A program made the position numbers and the translations under genes. The notes under the pieces are model-generated. The model did no database searches, was not told where the DNA came from, and saw nothing but the letters and a program-made list of their open reading frames with translations. A DNA stretch of 64,000 nt, taken from positions 1 through 64,000 of the forward strand of contig NZ_JAQZAT010000004.1 of the NCBI RefSeq assembly GCF_028736925.1, given 5' to 3'. This document shows, piece after piece, positions 10,180 to 18,689 of this stretch. Position 1 is the first letter of the stretch, and every line of letters starts with the position of its first letter. This stretch comes from Flavivirga sp. 57AJ16. Lineage in GTDB: Bacteria > Bacteroidota > Bacteroidia > Flavobacteriales > Flavobacteriaceae.

Positions 10180-10206
10180 AAAAAAGACCCAGAGGGTCTT
10201 TTTTTT
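10180..10206 (-). terminator. Rho-independent terminator of the T9SS repeat gene
   Basis: AGACCC and GGGTCT form a stem with loop AGA, flanked by A and T runs on the two sides, and it lies just past the gene's stop codon at 10224. The intervening GGATCGAGCGTTAAAAA matches the conserved flank of the small hairpin family seen at 3111 and 28770. Confidence 0.7.
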
Positions 10207-10223
10207 TAACGCTCGATCCTATC

Positions 10224-11891
10224 CTATTTTTTAATAATTCTTTTGGTTTCTGTACCTAAACTGCTACGTATTTGTAAAAAATACAGACCTCTTGATAGAT
10301 TACTCACATCAATACGTTCTTGTTTAGTTTGTAATATCAATTGTCCTAAACTATTATATATATTAATTGATTTTAAATCTGAAACATTTTTGATATATAC
10401 CATATCTCCTACCGGATTTGGATGTACTTTGGCTCTTTGAGATATAATTATTACATCTTCGGTAGATAAGACTGCTTTATCAACTATTATTGATAAATGA
10501 TCAAACATCATCCAAGATCCTGATGAGGTTACCGTAAAGGACGTCACGCCTGTCCAATTTAAGTCTACTGTAGCAAATGTTGCTCCACCGGTTAAAGTCT
10601 GTATTACTTCTGCATTACTACCCCCTGTTGGGGTAAAGGTGTAATCTATATCTGTTTCTGGGTTATTCCAATCGATAGACAACATTGAAACTACATTTAC
10701 GGGTTCACTAAAGGTAAAGGTGACACTTGTGGCATCTAAGACTCCATTAAAGCCAAAGACTCCGCCGGTAACAAATACATTATCTGTGGTCCCCCAAGAT
10801 CCACTAGGAACGGGAGTGGCAAAAGTGGCGCCTGAATGGGTAACAGTTAGTGTAACGCCGTCTATCGTTTCGCTCACATTGTCCCCATTATCTACCGCGG
10901 CTGTATCCCAATCAAAAGTTACAGGAACGGTTGTGCGTCTAATTTGCAAATGATCAAACATCATCCAAGATCCTGATGAGGTTACCGTAAAGGACGTCAC
11001 GCCTGTCCAATTTAAGTCTACTGTAGCAAATGTTGCTCCACCGGTTAAAGTCTGTATTACTTCTGTATTACTACCCCCTGTTGGGGTAAAGGTGTAATCT
11101 ATATCTGTTTCTGGGTTATTCCAATCGATAGACAACATTGAAACTACATTTACGGGTTCACTAAAGGTAAAGGTGACACTTGTGGCATCTAAGACTCCAT
11201 TAAAGCCAAAGACTCCGCCAGTAACAAATACATTATCTGTGGTCCCCCAAGATCCACTAGGAACGGGAGTGGCAAAAGTGGCGCCTGAATGGGTAACAGT
11301 TAGTGTAACGCCGTCTATCGTTTCGCTCACATTGTCCCCATTATCTACCGCGGCTGTATCCCAATCAAAAGTCATCGGAAATGTTCTGGGCCTAATCTCC
11401 AAATGATCAAACATCATCCAAGATCCTGATGAGGTTACCGTAAAGGACGTCACGCCTGTCCAATTTAAGTCTACTGTAGCAAATGTTGCTCCACCGGTTA
11501 AAGTCTGTATTACTTCTGTATTACTACCCCCTGTTGGGGTAAAGGTATAATCTATATCTGTTTCTGGGTTATTCCAATCGATAGACAACATTGAAACTAC
11601 ATCTACAGGTTCACTAAAGGTAAAAGTGACACTTGTGGCATCTAAGACTCCATTAAAGCCAAAGACTCCGCCAGTAACAAATACATTATCTGTGGTCCCC
11701 CAAGATCCACTAGGAACGGGAGTGGCAAAAGTGGCGCCTGAATGGGTAACAGTTAATGTAACGCCGTCTATCGTTTCGCTCACATTGTCCCCATTATCTA
11801 CCGCGGCTGTATCCCAATCAAAAATAGTTTGACCACTAACCGCATTAAAAGCTAATGATAATACTGTAAATAAAATTGTAATTTTTTTCAT
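10224..11891 (-). CDS. T9SS-secreted protein with three near-identical 151-residue repeats
   Basis: A 555-residue protein with signal peptide (ending near NAVSGQ), three tandem 151-residue modules each beginning FDWDTAAVDNGDNVSETIDG, and a C-terminal type IX sorting domain (VHPNPVGDMVYIKNVSD to LSRGLYFLQIRSSLG, ending in KK). The modules are beta-rich, T/S/G-rich and lack Cys; they look like a jelly-roll or Ig-like binding domain and I recognise no named family. They are nearly identical even at DNA level (453-bp period), pointing to recent duplication or gene conversion. The protein should be surface-anchored or secreted. It starts 22 bp after a 55-residue FecR-like ORF and sits upstream of susC, so it may be an adhesin or binding partner for the SusCD substrate. 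Confidence 0.85.
   Translation of the reverse strand: MKKITILFTVLSLAFNAVSGQTIFDWDTAAVDNGDNVSETIDGVTLTVTHSGATFATPVPSGSWGTTDNVFVTGGVFGFNGVLDATSVTFTFSEPVDVVSMLSIDWNNPETDIDYTFTPTGGSNTEVIQTLTGGATFATVDLNWTGVTSFTVTSSGSWMMFDHLEIRPRTFPMTFDWDTAAVDNGDNVSETIDGVTLTVTHSGATFATPVPSGSWGTTDNVFVTGGVFGFNGVLDATSVTFTFSEPVNVVSMLSIDWNNPETDIDYTFTPTGGSNTEVIQTLTGGATFATVDLNWTGVTSFTVTSSGSWMMFDHLQIRRTTVPVTFDWDTAAVDNGDNVSETIDGVTLTVTHSGATFATPVPSGSWGTTDNVFVTGGVFGFNGVLDATSVTFTFSEPVNVVSMLSIDWNNPETDIDYTFTPTGGSNAEVIQTLTGGATFATVDLNWTGVTSFTVTSSGSWMMFDHLSIIVDKAVLSTEDVIIISQRAKVHPNPVGDMVYIKNVSDLKSINIYNSLGQLILQTKQERIDVSNLSRGLYFLQIRSSLGTETKRIIKK
10498..11824 (-). repeat. Three 453-bp tandem repeats inside the T9SS gene
   Basis: The phrase TCAAACATCATCCAAGATCC recurs at 10501, 10954 and 11407, an exact 453-bp period. 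Each unit has about 420 bp of nearly invariant sequence plus a more variable linker of about 32 bp. Differences are a handful of bases, several of them silent, so copy number may vary between strains. Confidence 0.95.
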
Positions 11892-11913
11892 AATTGGATT
11901 ATTTAATTGTTAG

Positions 11914-12081
11914 TTAGTTTAAAAACTTTAAGCATTTACCTTCTTTAATATCTGAAAGCATTTGTCCTTTTGATTCAGTTTTGAAAATCTCCAATTTTTC
12001 TAAATCACTGGGGATCCCATTCTTTATTAATGCATGAGCCATTTTTTCTGAAAGCGATTTTATTTTATTAGAATGACCCAT
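11914..12081 (-). CDS. 55-residue FecR N-terminal domain copy (mini anti-sigma)
   Basis: This short ORF begins MGHSNKIKSLSEKMAHALIK and ends CLKFLN. It matches about 35 of the first 54 residues of the full FecR encoded at 16209-17363, and the roughly 25 bp upstream of both starts are also alike (ATTTTARGTTATAT). The membrane segment and periplasmic FecR domain are absent. By family knowledge this N-terminal stretch is the cytosolic sigma-binding part of FecR. It is either a decayed duplicate or a free anti-sigma fragment. It ends 22 bp before the T9SS repeat gene, so the two are probably co-transcribed. The absence of any internal stop in the first 55 codons is compatible with retention, but the short length limits that argument. 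Confidence 0.6.
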   Translation of the reverse strand: MGHSNKIKSLSEKMAHALIKNGIPSDLEKLEIFKTESKGQMLSDIKEGKCLKFLN

Positions 12082-12922
12082 TTAAATATTTTAAGTTATA
12101 TAACCTTTTATGATTCAAACATATGGTTAACCTGTATACTATCATTAGGCTTTATTTCATAACGTGACCGTACCATAATGTCATAACAAGGTAAAATTCG
12201 GGAGAGCCCTACATTTATACTTCGGAAATTTAGAGAGTAAGATGAGTGCTATTGTATTTAATACAATAAAAGAATAAAAATGGGTAGTAAGATTTTAAAA
12301 AAAATATACAATTATTTAATTATCAGTAAACTATATGTTAAAAAATCTTTATGTTTTTGATTGTTTATTTATAATTTATGTTTAAATAATTTGATTGACC
12401 GTAATATGTCATAAACCTAAAAATATATTGTTTTTGTCATCCCGAGGCAACGGGGGATCTCATTGATTATCGACAGATTCCCTGCCTGCCGGCAGGTTCA
12501 CTTCGTTCTGGATGACAAAAAAATCATTATGTATGATTACGGACATTCAGTTAAATAAACCTCTACGGATTGGAAATCCATAGTTTTTAAACAAGAATGA
12601 AATTCTATTTTTGGTATAGTGTCATTCCGACAGAGCAAAGCGACGAGGAATCTTATAATTTTAATTTTATGATGTGATTTCTCTCTGCGTTCGAAATGAC
12701 AAAATACTCTTAAAAAACAAACCCGCCGTCTGTATGTTACCACATACAGCCACCTCCTTTTTTTGCTAAAAAGGGAGGAGCACGTCTCGAACAAGCCATT
12801 GGTACAAAATAGACACTAATTAACTTGGAGTGATTATTTGTGTTATTGTGAGTACACCGTGCCTGCGGCAAGCAGGAATTCAGTACTGTTCGCAGGAATG
12901 ACAAGTTTTTTGATGCTCGGTA
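12082..12922. repeat. Intergenic repeat cluster: two GTCAT palindromes and a partial family-B end
   Basis: 12431-12522 is an imperfect palindrome (TTTTTGTCATCC to GGATGACAAAA) containing CCTGCCTGCCGGCAGG. 12621-12700 is a second one (GTCATTCCGA to TCGAAATGAC). 12711-12876 is the right end of the family-B element described at 26675, with its two tandem hairpins and GAGTACACCGTGCCTGC terminus. Open frames here are translations of these repeats. 12082-12430 is AT-rich with no recognisable gene; its part next to 12081 resembles the leader of the fecR gene. Confidence 0.6.
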
Positions 12923-14419
12923 CTACTTAAAAACAACCTTATAAAATTGAACATCTTTTATGAATGTTTTTGTAAATACTTCTACATCTTTAGTTGTGAT
13001 TGTTTTTAATAGATCTTCAAATTTTTTGGGGTCATTCATATGATAGCCTTCACGAAAGTAATTTATCAACAAACGCATATCATAGCTATTATTATCCTTT
13101 TGTTTCTTTCTTTCTTTTAGATAATTTGCCTTTGTTTGATCCAGATCTGTTTGAACTATATCACCCTTGATGACCTTTTCTATCTCCTGCAGCACCATGG
13201 TTGTAAGCTGCTCTGTTTGATTCGGGTCACAATCGAAAGCTAATAACAAGGAAACCTGTTCGATAGGGCGTTTTGATACATTAACTTTTACACTCGCATG
13301 ATGGGACTCTCCTGTCTCTTTCTGCAAGGTTTCCGAAAATCTTAATTGTAAGATCTCACCCAGTACCCTTGCTATGAATTCATTTTTTAAACTATACGGC
13401 ATAACGTTCTGATAGCCCATTTTTACGATGCTTTTGGGAGGGGCTGTGGCTAAAAGAATCTCCTTATCTATAGTATCTTGCAACCAGGGCACCGAATGGT
13501 CCTGCCACGTTTCCTTAACATGACTGGTTGGTATACTTGCCATATATTTTTCCAATAAGGGTCTTAATCGTCCCTTTTGGATATCCCCTACGATAAAAAA
13601 CTCAAAATCGGCTACATTCTTAAAACGCTCTTTGTATACCGCCTTTATTTTATCGAAAGACACATCCTTGAGAAAGTCGTTATTAAACAAACGTTTCCTG
13701 GGGTGGTTATTTCCGTATAGCGCCACCGTCATACTATCTTTTATCCTGTCATTTATGATCTGGCTCCGCCCCATAACATTATTCAAGTTTCCCATAAATA
13801 CTTGGTATGCATCCACATCAAATCGTGGTTTTACAAAACGTAAATGGATCATTTGCAACAAGGTTTCCACATCTTTTGTTGTTGAAGTGCCACTAATATC
13901 TTCTGTTATATTGGAAAGACGTATTTGTGTACTGGCTTTTTTGCCTTCTAGCTTTTTTGTTAAATCGGCGGCCGAATAATCCCCCAATCCCGATACCGCC
14001 ATGACATCTCCCAGCACTTGTGCTGAGGGGAGGTCTTCATCTTTTACTAAAGACAAACCGCCATAACTTATGGCCTTGAGCTGTACATCGTTCTTATTTT
14101 TGTTTGTATACTTGTAATGCACTTTGATACCATTACTTAGGGTAAAGGTGGTAGATCCCATGGATTGTAGCATATTTTCGGATATGATATGACCTTCCTT
14201 GATAGTAAGACCAGACATAAGCGTTTTCTCTATAGCAGCCTCCTTGTATGGCATGAAAGCGGTATCGCCTTCCATTTTTTTTACATTGTTTAAAATTCCT
14301 TTTTTCAGGCTTTGCTCCGTTTGGAGAGAGTCCTTTAGATCTAAGGATTGGGCATGGCTATTTATAGAAAATAATAACACGTTAATCGTTAATAAAATAG
14401 TGGGTGGTATGTTTTTCAT
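12923..14419 (-). CDS. M16-family half-peptidase lacking the HxxEH zinc motif
   Basis: A 498-residue exported protein. After a signal peptide (ending near NSHAQ) and a linker of about 60 residues comes TFTLSNGIKVHYKYT, then AISYGGLSLVKDEDLPSAQV. These are features of the C-terminal half of periplasmic M16 (insulinase/PqqL-like) peptidases. Full-length relatives are about 940 residues with an N-terminal half carrying HxxEH; no such motif occurs here. The protein thus looks like an export signal joined to the non-catalytic half. It could pair with a catalytic M16 subunit encoded elsewhere, as in heterodimeric M16 enzymes, or act as a peptide-binding protein. It lies between fecR and the T9SS/susCD genes on the same strand. 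The reading frame is intact over its whole length, which argues against simple decay. Confidence 0.75.
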   Translation of the reverse strand: MKNIPPTILLTINVLLFSINSHAQSLDLKDSLQTEQSLKKGILNNVKKMEGDTAFMPYKEAAIEKTLMSGLTIKEGHIISENMLQSMGSTTFTLSNGIKVHYKYTNKNKNDVQLKAISYGGLSLVKDEDLPSAQVLGDVMAVSGLGDYSAADLTKKLEGKKASTQIRLSNITEDISGTSTTKDVETLLQMIHLRFVKPRFDVDAYQVFMGNLNNVMGRSQIINDRIKDSMTVALYGNNHPRKRLFNNDFLKDVSFDKIKAVYKERFKNVADFEFFIVGDIQKGRLRPLLEKYMASIPTSHVKETWQDHSVPWLQDTIDKEILLATAPPKSIVKMGYQNVMPYSLKNEFIARVLGEILQLRFSETLQKETGESHHASVKVNVSKRPIEQVSLLLAFDCDPNQTEQLTTMVLQEIEKVIKGDIVQTDLDQTKANYLKERKKQKDNNSYDMRLLINYFREGYHMNDPKKFEDLLKTITTKDVEVFTKTFIKDVQFYKVVFK

Positions 14420-14454
14420 TTTTTTGGTTTTTTAATGGTTAATTTGAAAAAGAT

Positions 14455-14770
14455 ATAAGACCGCTTTGCGGTTAGAACAAAGACTTGGTTGGAACTAACT
14501 GATGAGCTGGAATGTTTTTGATTTATGATGGTTGACTTAAGACCTAAGACTGCTTTGCTGTTAGAACCAAGAGCAAAGACTTGATTGGAACTAACTGATA
14601 AGCTGGAATGTTTTTGATTTATGATGGTTGACTTAAGACCTAAGACTGTTTTGCTGCTAAAATTAAGAATATAGTCTTGGTTGTAACTAACTGATGAACT
14701 GATCGATACATCTGAATATTAATAGCTGGTTTAAAAAGATATAAGACCGCTTTGTTATTAGAACCAAAGA
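14455..14770. repeat. Tandem repeat of about 96 bp (family F, copy array 1)
   Basis: Units contain AAGACCGCTTTGCGGTTAG, then GGAACTAACTGATGAGCTGG, then TATGATGGTTGACTT. The AAGACCTAAGACTG phrase recurs at 14539 and 14635, a 96-bp period. A related array with a 98-105-bp period lies at 18325-18650. No protein is encoded. Confidence 0.75.
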
Positions 14771-16208
14771 TCCCACTTGATACTGAAACAAGTTCAGCAC
14801 AGGAGGCGGGATTAGCCTGCCACGACAAAGGCGTAGTTCAACAACCAATTTTGAAAATATGGCTTCGCTACTTTTCAAAACAGCGTTTTCCTGCCACGCA
14901 ATATGCGTGGACTAAAAAAATATGGACAACCGTACTATGATAACGGTTGCCCGTATTTTACCTAAAACGTTGCTTCTAGAGAGACTAATTCAAAAAACAA
15001 CTATGGTTTTATTTAATTTTTATGGCTTTTTTGTTTTTTTCTTATAATGCTAACATGTCAGGCCTTATTTGACTTTCTAGACATTGATTGAATCACTACT
15101 TTTTTATCTATATCTTTTTTGCATTGCCCAAAAAAGAAACAAAAAAGTCTAGCCTTAGATCTTCGGCGGTCAAATTAGTTTTTAATGTCTAAAAGAAATG
15201 AATTGTTCGTCTCCTTCTTATTGTTTTTTATTGGTACTCACGAATCTTCCGATTTCGCATTATGTTCTTTTTCCATTTACTAACTTATCTTCTAAACTAG
15301 CTATTTGACTACTTGTTTTCTTTTGACCATGCTCGAACAGCATTTCTTTTTTAACGACATCTTCAAACATTTGACACTCGCCTGCAGATCCTAGGGCATT
15401 TTCCTCCGATTCATGTTTTAACAATTTTATAAACAGATCAATATTTGCAGGCACACCATAGCTGTATATATGCAGGTTTATTAAAATGATCCTGTGGGCA
15501 TTTTTAGCGTTCAATATATTAAAAGGGAAAAGATGGTTTTTAATTCTTAACTACTCTAACCTAATTAATCTTAAAACCAGTCTATTTCCCTTTTTGATAT
15601 GGCATTATTATATTTAAATTTTTTAGTTTTCTTTTTAAACGTCCGTACGCCAGCTGGCTCGTTCATTAAATTTTATTAAAGCCTAACGAAGCCTTTTATT
15701 TTCTATTAAGAGTTAGAGAGGGAGTCTATCAGAATCTTTACATTAAGAGCACTTATCTTTATTTTTTATAGATGCTACTTCGTGTAAAAAAGATTACATA
15801 TGTAAACAAAAGTATGAATTTTCTTCTAAATATAAAAACTAGATACGTTCATTTTTTAGTTTTATTCATTCCTTTTTTAATATCTGTTAAAAAAGAAGAT
15901 TTTATCGAAATGAATTAGTCAACACACAGGGTTTGGTTTTCCTGTTTTAAGATCGAAATTCTTTATTTAATACATTTCCGTCTTCACGGGCCTATAACAA
16001 TTTAAACTTTTAGGGCGTTATAGCTAAATAAATAATTTTCTGCCTCCCGGCAGGTATTTTCCATTTAAAGGCTTTTTCGAGTTGCATAGCTAATAAAAAC
16101 TAGAACTCCAATTGGTCTTCGATTGCGCTCAGACTGACATTACGGCCTTAACTTAATGACATTGATTGAGCTGAGCTACGGAAGAAGAAAAAGATAAAAA
16201 TGAGTTCT
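14771..16208. other. Gene-poor region upstream of the M16 gene
   Basis: Contents seen: an inverted repeat 14921-14955 (TATGGACAACCGT with ACGGTTGCCCGTA) followed by T residues; a small family-E hairpin at 15483-15504; a longer imperfect inverted repeat 15521-15595 (AAAAGGGAAA/ATGGTTTT with AAAACCA/TTTCCCTTTT); and half of a family-D palindrome at 16089-16164. One weak ORF is listed separately. The rest is AT-rich without a recognised gene. Confidence 0.5.
15260..15514 (-). CDS. Hypothetical small ORF
   Basis: An 84-codon frame. Its first 11 codons lie in a family-E hairpin repeat, so the ATG start is doubtful. The remaining part (INLHIYSYGVPANIDLFIKL to EDKLVNGKRT) is hydrophilic, of balanced composition, and looks more protein-like than most frames here. 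I recognise no family and see no signal peptide or membrane segment. It could be a remnant of a longer gene whose start was replaced by the repeat. Confidence 0.3.
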   Translation of the reverse strand: MNAKNAHRIILINLHIYSYGVPANIDLFIKLLKHESEENALGSAGECQMFEDVVKKEMLFEHGQKKTSSQIASLEDKLVNGKRT

Positions 16209-17363
16209 TTACTTAATTGTTAATGTTTTATCGTTTATTTCATAGTTATTGATGAAATTCGTACTCTTAATTGCTATTAGAATATCTTCGATGCTATTGC
16301 TTTTATTGAATGTCCCAATAAACCGCTCTTCTGTTTGCACCATATTTTCAATAACCACATCCATATCGTACCAACGTGACAGTACTTTTAAAATATCCTT
16401 TAGGGATTTATTTTCAAAACTAAAAATGCCATCTTTCCATGTGGTTTCATTATAAACATCTACCATAGCTAAGCTTATGGTATGTGTTTCCAGGTTAAGA
16501 TTCGATTGTTGGTTAGGTACCAATATCTGATTTTTATCTGCTGTACTCACCGCTACTTTCCCTTCTACCAAGGTGGTATAAACGTTTGCCTCATCTTTAT
16601 AGGCTTTTATATTGAACTCGGTACCTAGCACTTCGACTTCCTGGGATTGATTGAGCACCTTAAACTTCGCTCCCTTATGATCGGTGCTTGGCGACACATC
16701 GAAATAGGCTTCTCCGTAAACGAGCTCTACCTGGCGCGTTTCCCCGTCCTTAAATGCCACTGGGTATTTTAACTGGGATTCAGAATTCAACCATACTTTG
16801 GTTCCGTCGGATAATAAGATATAAAATTGCCCCCCTCTTGGAATGGTTAGGGTGTTATAGTTATTGGTGACTGCTTTTTGGTTATTACGGTATATGATCT
16901 CTTCGCCGTTACTGGTAATATTAGCCGTTTGATAATCGGTCCCTTTTTCTAAAGTAACCGCAGAACCATCTTCAAGTGTTAAAGTGGCCTTATTCGTTCC
17001 TACTTCTATGTTATTGTTGACAATGATAGGAGCTTCAAAACTTGGGGTCTCATTTATATTATTAAAAACAAAAGCTATGGATATGGATACTAATAGCACC
17101 ACAGAGGCAGCGACACCATAAGCCCAAAACCTATATGGATTTCTAGATCCTTGAATTTTTTCCTTTACAGTCTTCCAATCTTTTTCTGCATCAATTTCTT
17201 TTAAAAGTTTCAAGCGCTCACTTGCTTTTATATCTGTGAGCATCTGACCTTTAATTTTCTCATCGAAAATCTCAAGTTTTTCTAAATCGCCAGGAATTTC
17301 ATTCTTTATTATTGAGGCTGCTAACGTTTTTGAAAGTGGTTTTATTTTATTGGAATGACCCAT
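16209..17363 (-). CDS. fecR: FecR-family anti-sigma factor
   Basis: A 384-residue membrane regulator. An N-terminal cytosolic stretch of about 80 residues is followed by a single membrane helix (about residues 81-101, AYGVAASVVLLVSISIAFVF). Then come the periplasmic FecR domain (IPRGGQFYILLSDGTKVWLN, YGEAYFDVSPS, LGTEFNIKAY) and a C-terminal secretin/TonB-short-like domain (FENKSLKDILKVLSRWYDMD). Known members hold or activate an ECF sigma factor in response to the STN domain of a TonB-linked transporter. It is 72 bp downstream of the sigma gene on the same strand. The partner transporter is most likely the STN-containing SusC at 6540-9884. Confidence 0.93.
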   Translation of the reverse strand: MGHSNKIKPLSKTLAASIIKNEIPGDLEKLEIFDEKIKGQMLTDIKASERLKLLKEIDAEKDWKTVKEKIQGSRNPYRFWAYGVAASVVLLVSISIAFVFNNINETPSFEAPIIVNNNIEVGTNKATLTLEDGSAVTLEKGTDYQTANITSNGEEIIYRNNQKAVTNNYNTLTIPRGGQFYILLSDGTKVWLNSESQLKYPVAFKDGETRQVELVYGEAYFDVSPSTDHKGAKFKVLNQSQEVEVLGTEFNIKAYKDEANVYTTLVEGKVAVSTADKNQILVPNQQSNLNLETHTISLAMVDVYNETTWKDGIFSFENKSLKDILKVLSRWYDMDVVIENMVQTEERFIGTFNKSNSIEDILIAIKSTNFINNYEINDKTLTIK

Positions 17364-17435
17364 TATAATATTTTAGGTTATATGATTAATACAAAAAAAA
17401 GAAAAATCGGGTGGTATATTATATAAAAAGTTAGT

Positions 17436-17963
17436 TCATTTAACTGTTAAAAAGCTAAGAAAGTCCCTTAATTTACGATAGGCCACTTTTTTATGGTCCT
17501 TGACCGTATTGACGGATATGGATAATTCTTCTGCGATCTGATTATTTGTGTAGTCTTCGATACTCAACCGAATCACCTGAGCCGCTTTTTCCGGTAATTG
17601 ACTAATGGCTTTATTTATAACGGCAGTCGTTTCTATAACAACGGCTTCAGACATATAGAATTCTTCGGTTTCATAAGCCTCTATGTTTGCAAGCTCATAA
17701 CGTTCCGTAGCCTTATACTGTTTACTTTTTAAATAATTGAGACATTTATTCTTGACGGCTTTATAAAAAAATCCCGTGGCATGATTTTCGTTTTGAAAGG
17801 TTATTTTATCTTCCCAAACCTTAACAAACACCTCCTGAACAAAATCTTTTGAGATTTCTAAATCGTTAAGATACTTATACGCGAATACACATAGTTGCGG
17901 ATATAAGCTCTCAAAAAGCTTTTTGTAACTTTCTAATGTAAATTCGTGATCGCCTCCCCTCAT
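17436..17963 (-). CDS. fecI: ECF sigma-70 factor, FecI/Bacteroidota type
   Basis: A 175-residue ECF sigma factor. Region 2 is seen in YKYLNDLEISKDFVQEVFVK VWED and region 4 in QLPEKAAQVIRLSIEDYTNN followed by the HTH SISVNTVKDHKKVAYRKLRD. No anti-sigma or extra C-terminal domain is fused. It is the first gene of the fecI-fecR pair and should direct transcription of the downstream uptake genes. The start MRGGDHEFTLESYKKLFESL is the usual distance from region 2. Confidence 0.93.
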   Translation of the reverse strand: MRGGDHEFTLESYKKLFESLYPQLCVFAYKYLNDLEISKDFVQEVFVKVWEDKITFQNENHATGFFYKAVKNKCLNYLKSKQYKATERYELANIEAYETEEFYMSEAVVIETTAVINKAISQLPEKAAQVIRLSIEDYTNNQIAEELSISVNTVKDHKKVAYRKLRDFLSFLTVK

Positions 17964-18324
17964 GGCTTCAGTTAGAGATTTAGAAATATTGAGTAAAACT
18001 AAATAAATATTGGGTAAAACTAAATAATTATTTATTATTCCCGTAAAAATGTACGTAATTATTTATTAATTTCATAAAAAAAACACCACAAACTTATTCC
18101 AAAAAGGGTCATTTTTTTTAACGAAAAATAAGCCCATTGAACCTATAAAAAAATCAGCATGCATTTAACCAATTCAATATCAGACAAATATATGTTTGTA
18201 AGAAAATAAACTCAAAAGGCTCCATGTCATTATATTTTATTTTTTAGTTTGCATAAAAAAATATAATTATTTGTAAATTTTATCGTACAATTTTAAAAAT
18301 AAATAAATTTTATTTGAAATATTA

Positions 18325-18650
18325 AGATTACTTTGCTGCTAGAATTAAGAACATAATCTTGGTTGTAACTAACTGATGGATTGGAATACTTTTAAAGCTA
18401 TTGATGTTTGACTTAAGACGTAAGACGTAAGACTGTTTTGCTATTAGAATTAAGAATATAGACATGATTGTAACTAACTGATGGATTGGAATACTTTTAA
18501 AGCTATTGATGTTTGACTTAAGATGTAAGATCGCTTTGCTGTTAGAATTAAGAATATAGTCTTGGCTGTAACTAACTGATGAACTGGAATATTTTTGAGG
18601 CTATTGATATTTGACTTAAGACGTAAGACTGTTTTGCTGCTAGATTGCTA
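18325..18650. repeat. Tandem repeat of about 100 bp (family F, copy array 2)
   Basis: At least three units share TTGCTGCTAGAATTAAGAA, GTAACTAACTGATG and TTTGACTTAAGACGTAAGAC. The same family forms the array at 14455-14770, so the two arrays flank the fecR and fecI genes. The 17964-18324 stretch before it is AT-rich and empty of recognised genes. Confidence 0.75.
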
Positions 18651-18689
18651 GAGTGAAGCGAGCCTTTAGGCTAGAGTTTATGCTGAGCG

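Noticed and set aside
12537-12794. 85-codon ORF on the minus strand
   Set aside because: It is a translation of the GTCATTCCGA palindrome (giving CHFERREKS) and part of a family-B repeat; the same residues appear wherever the repeat occurs.
14455-18650. CRISPR array
   Set aside because: The tandem repeats are long (about 100 bp), imperfect and without unique spacers of constant length.
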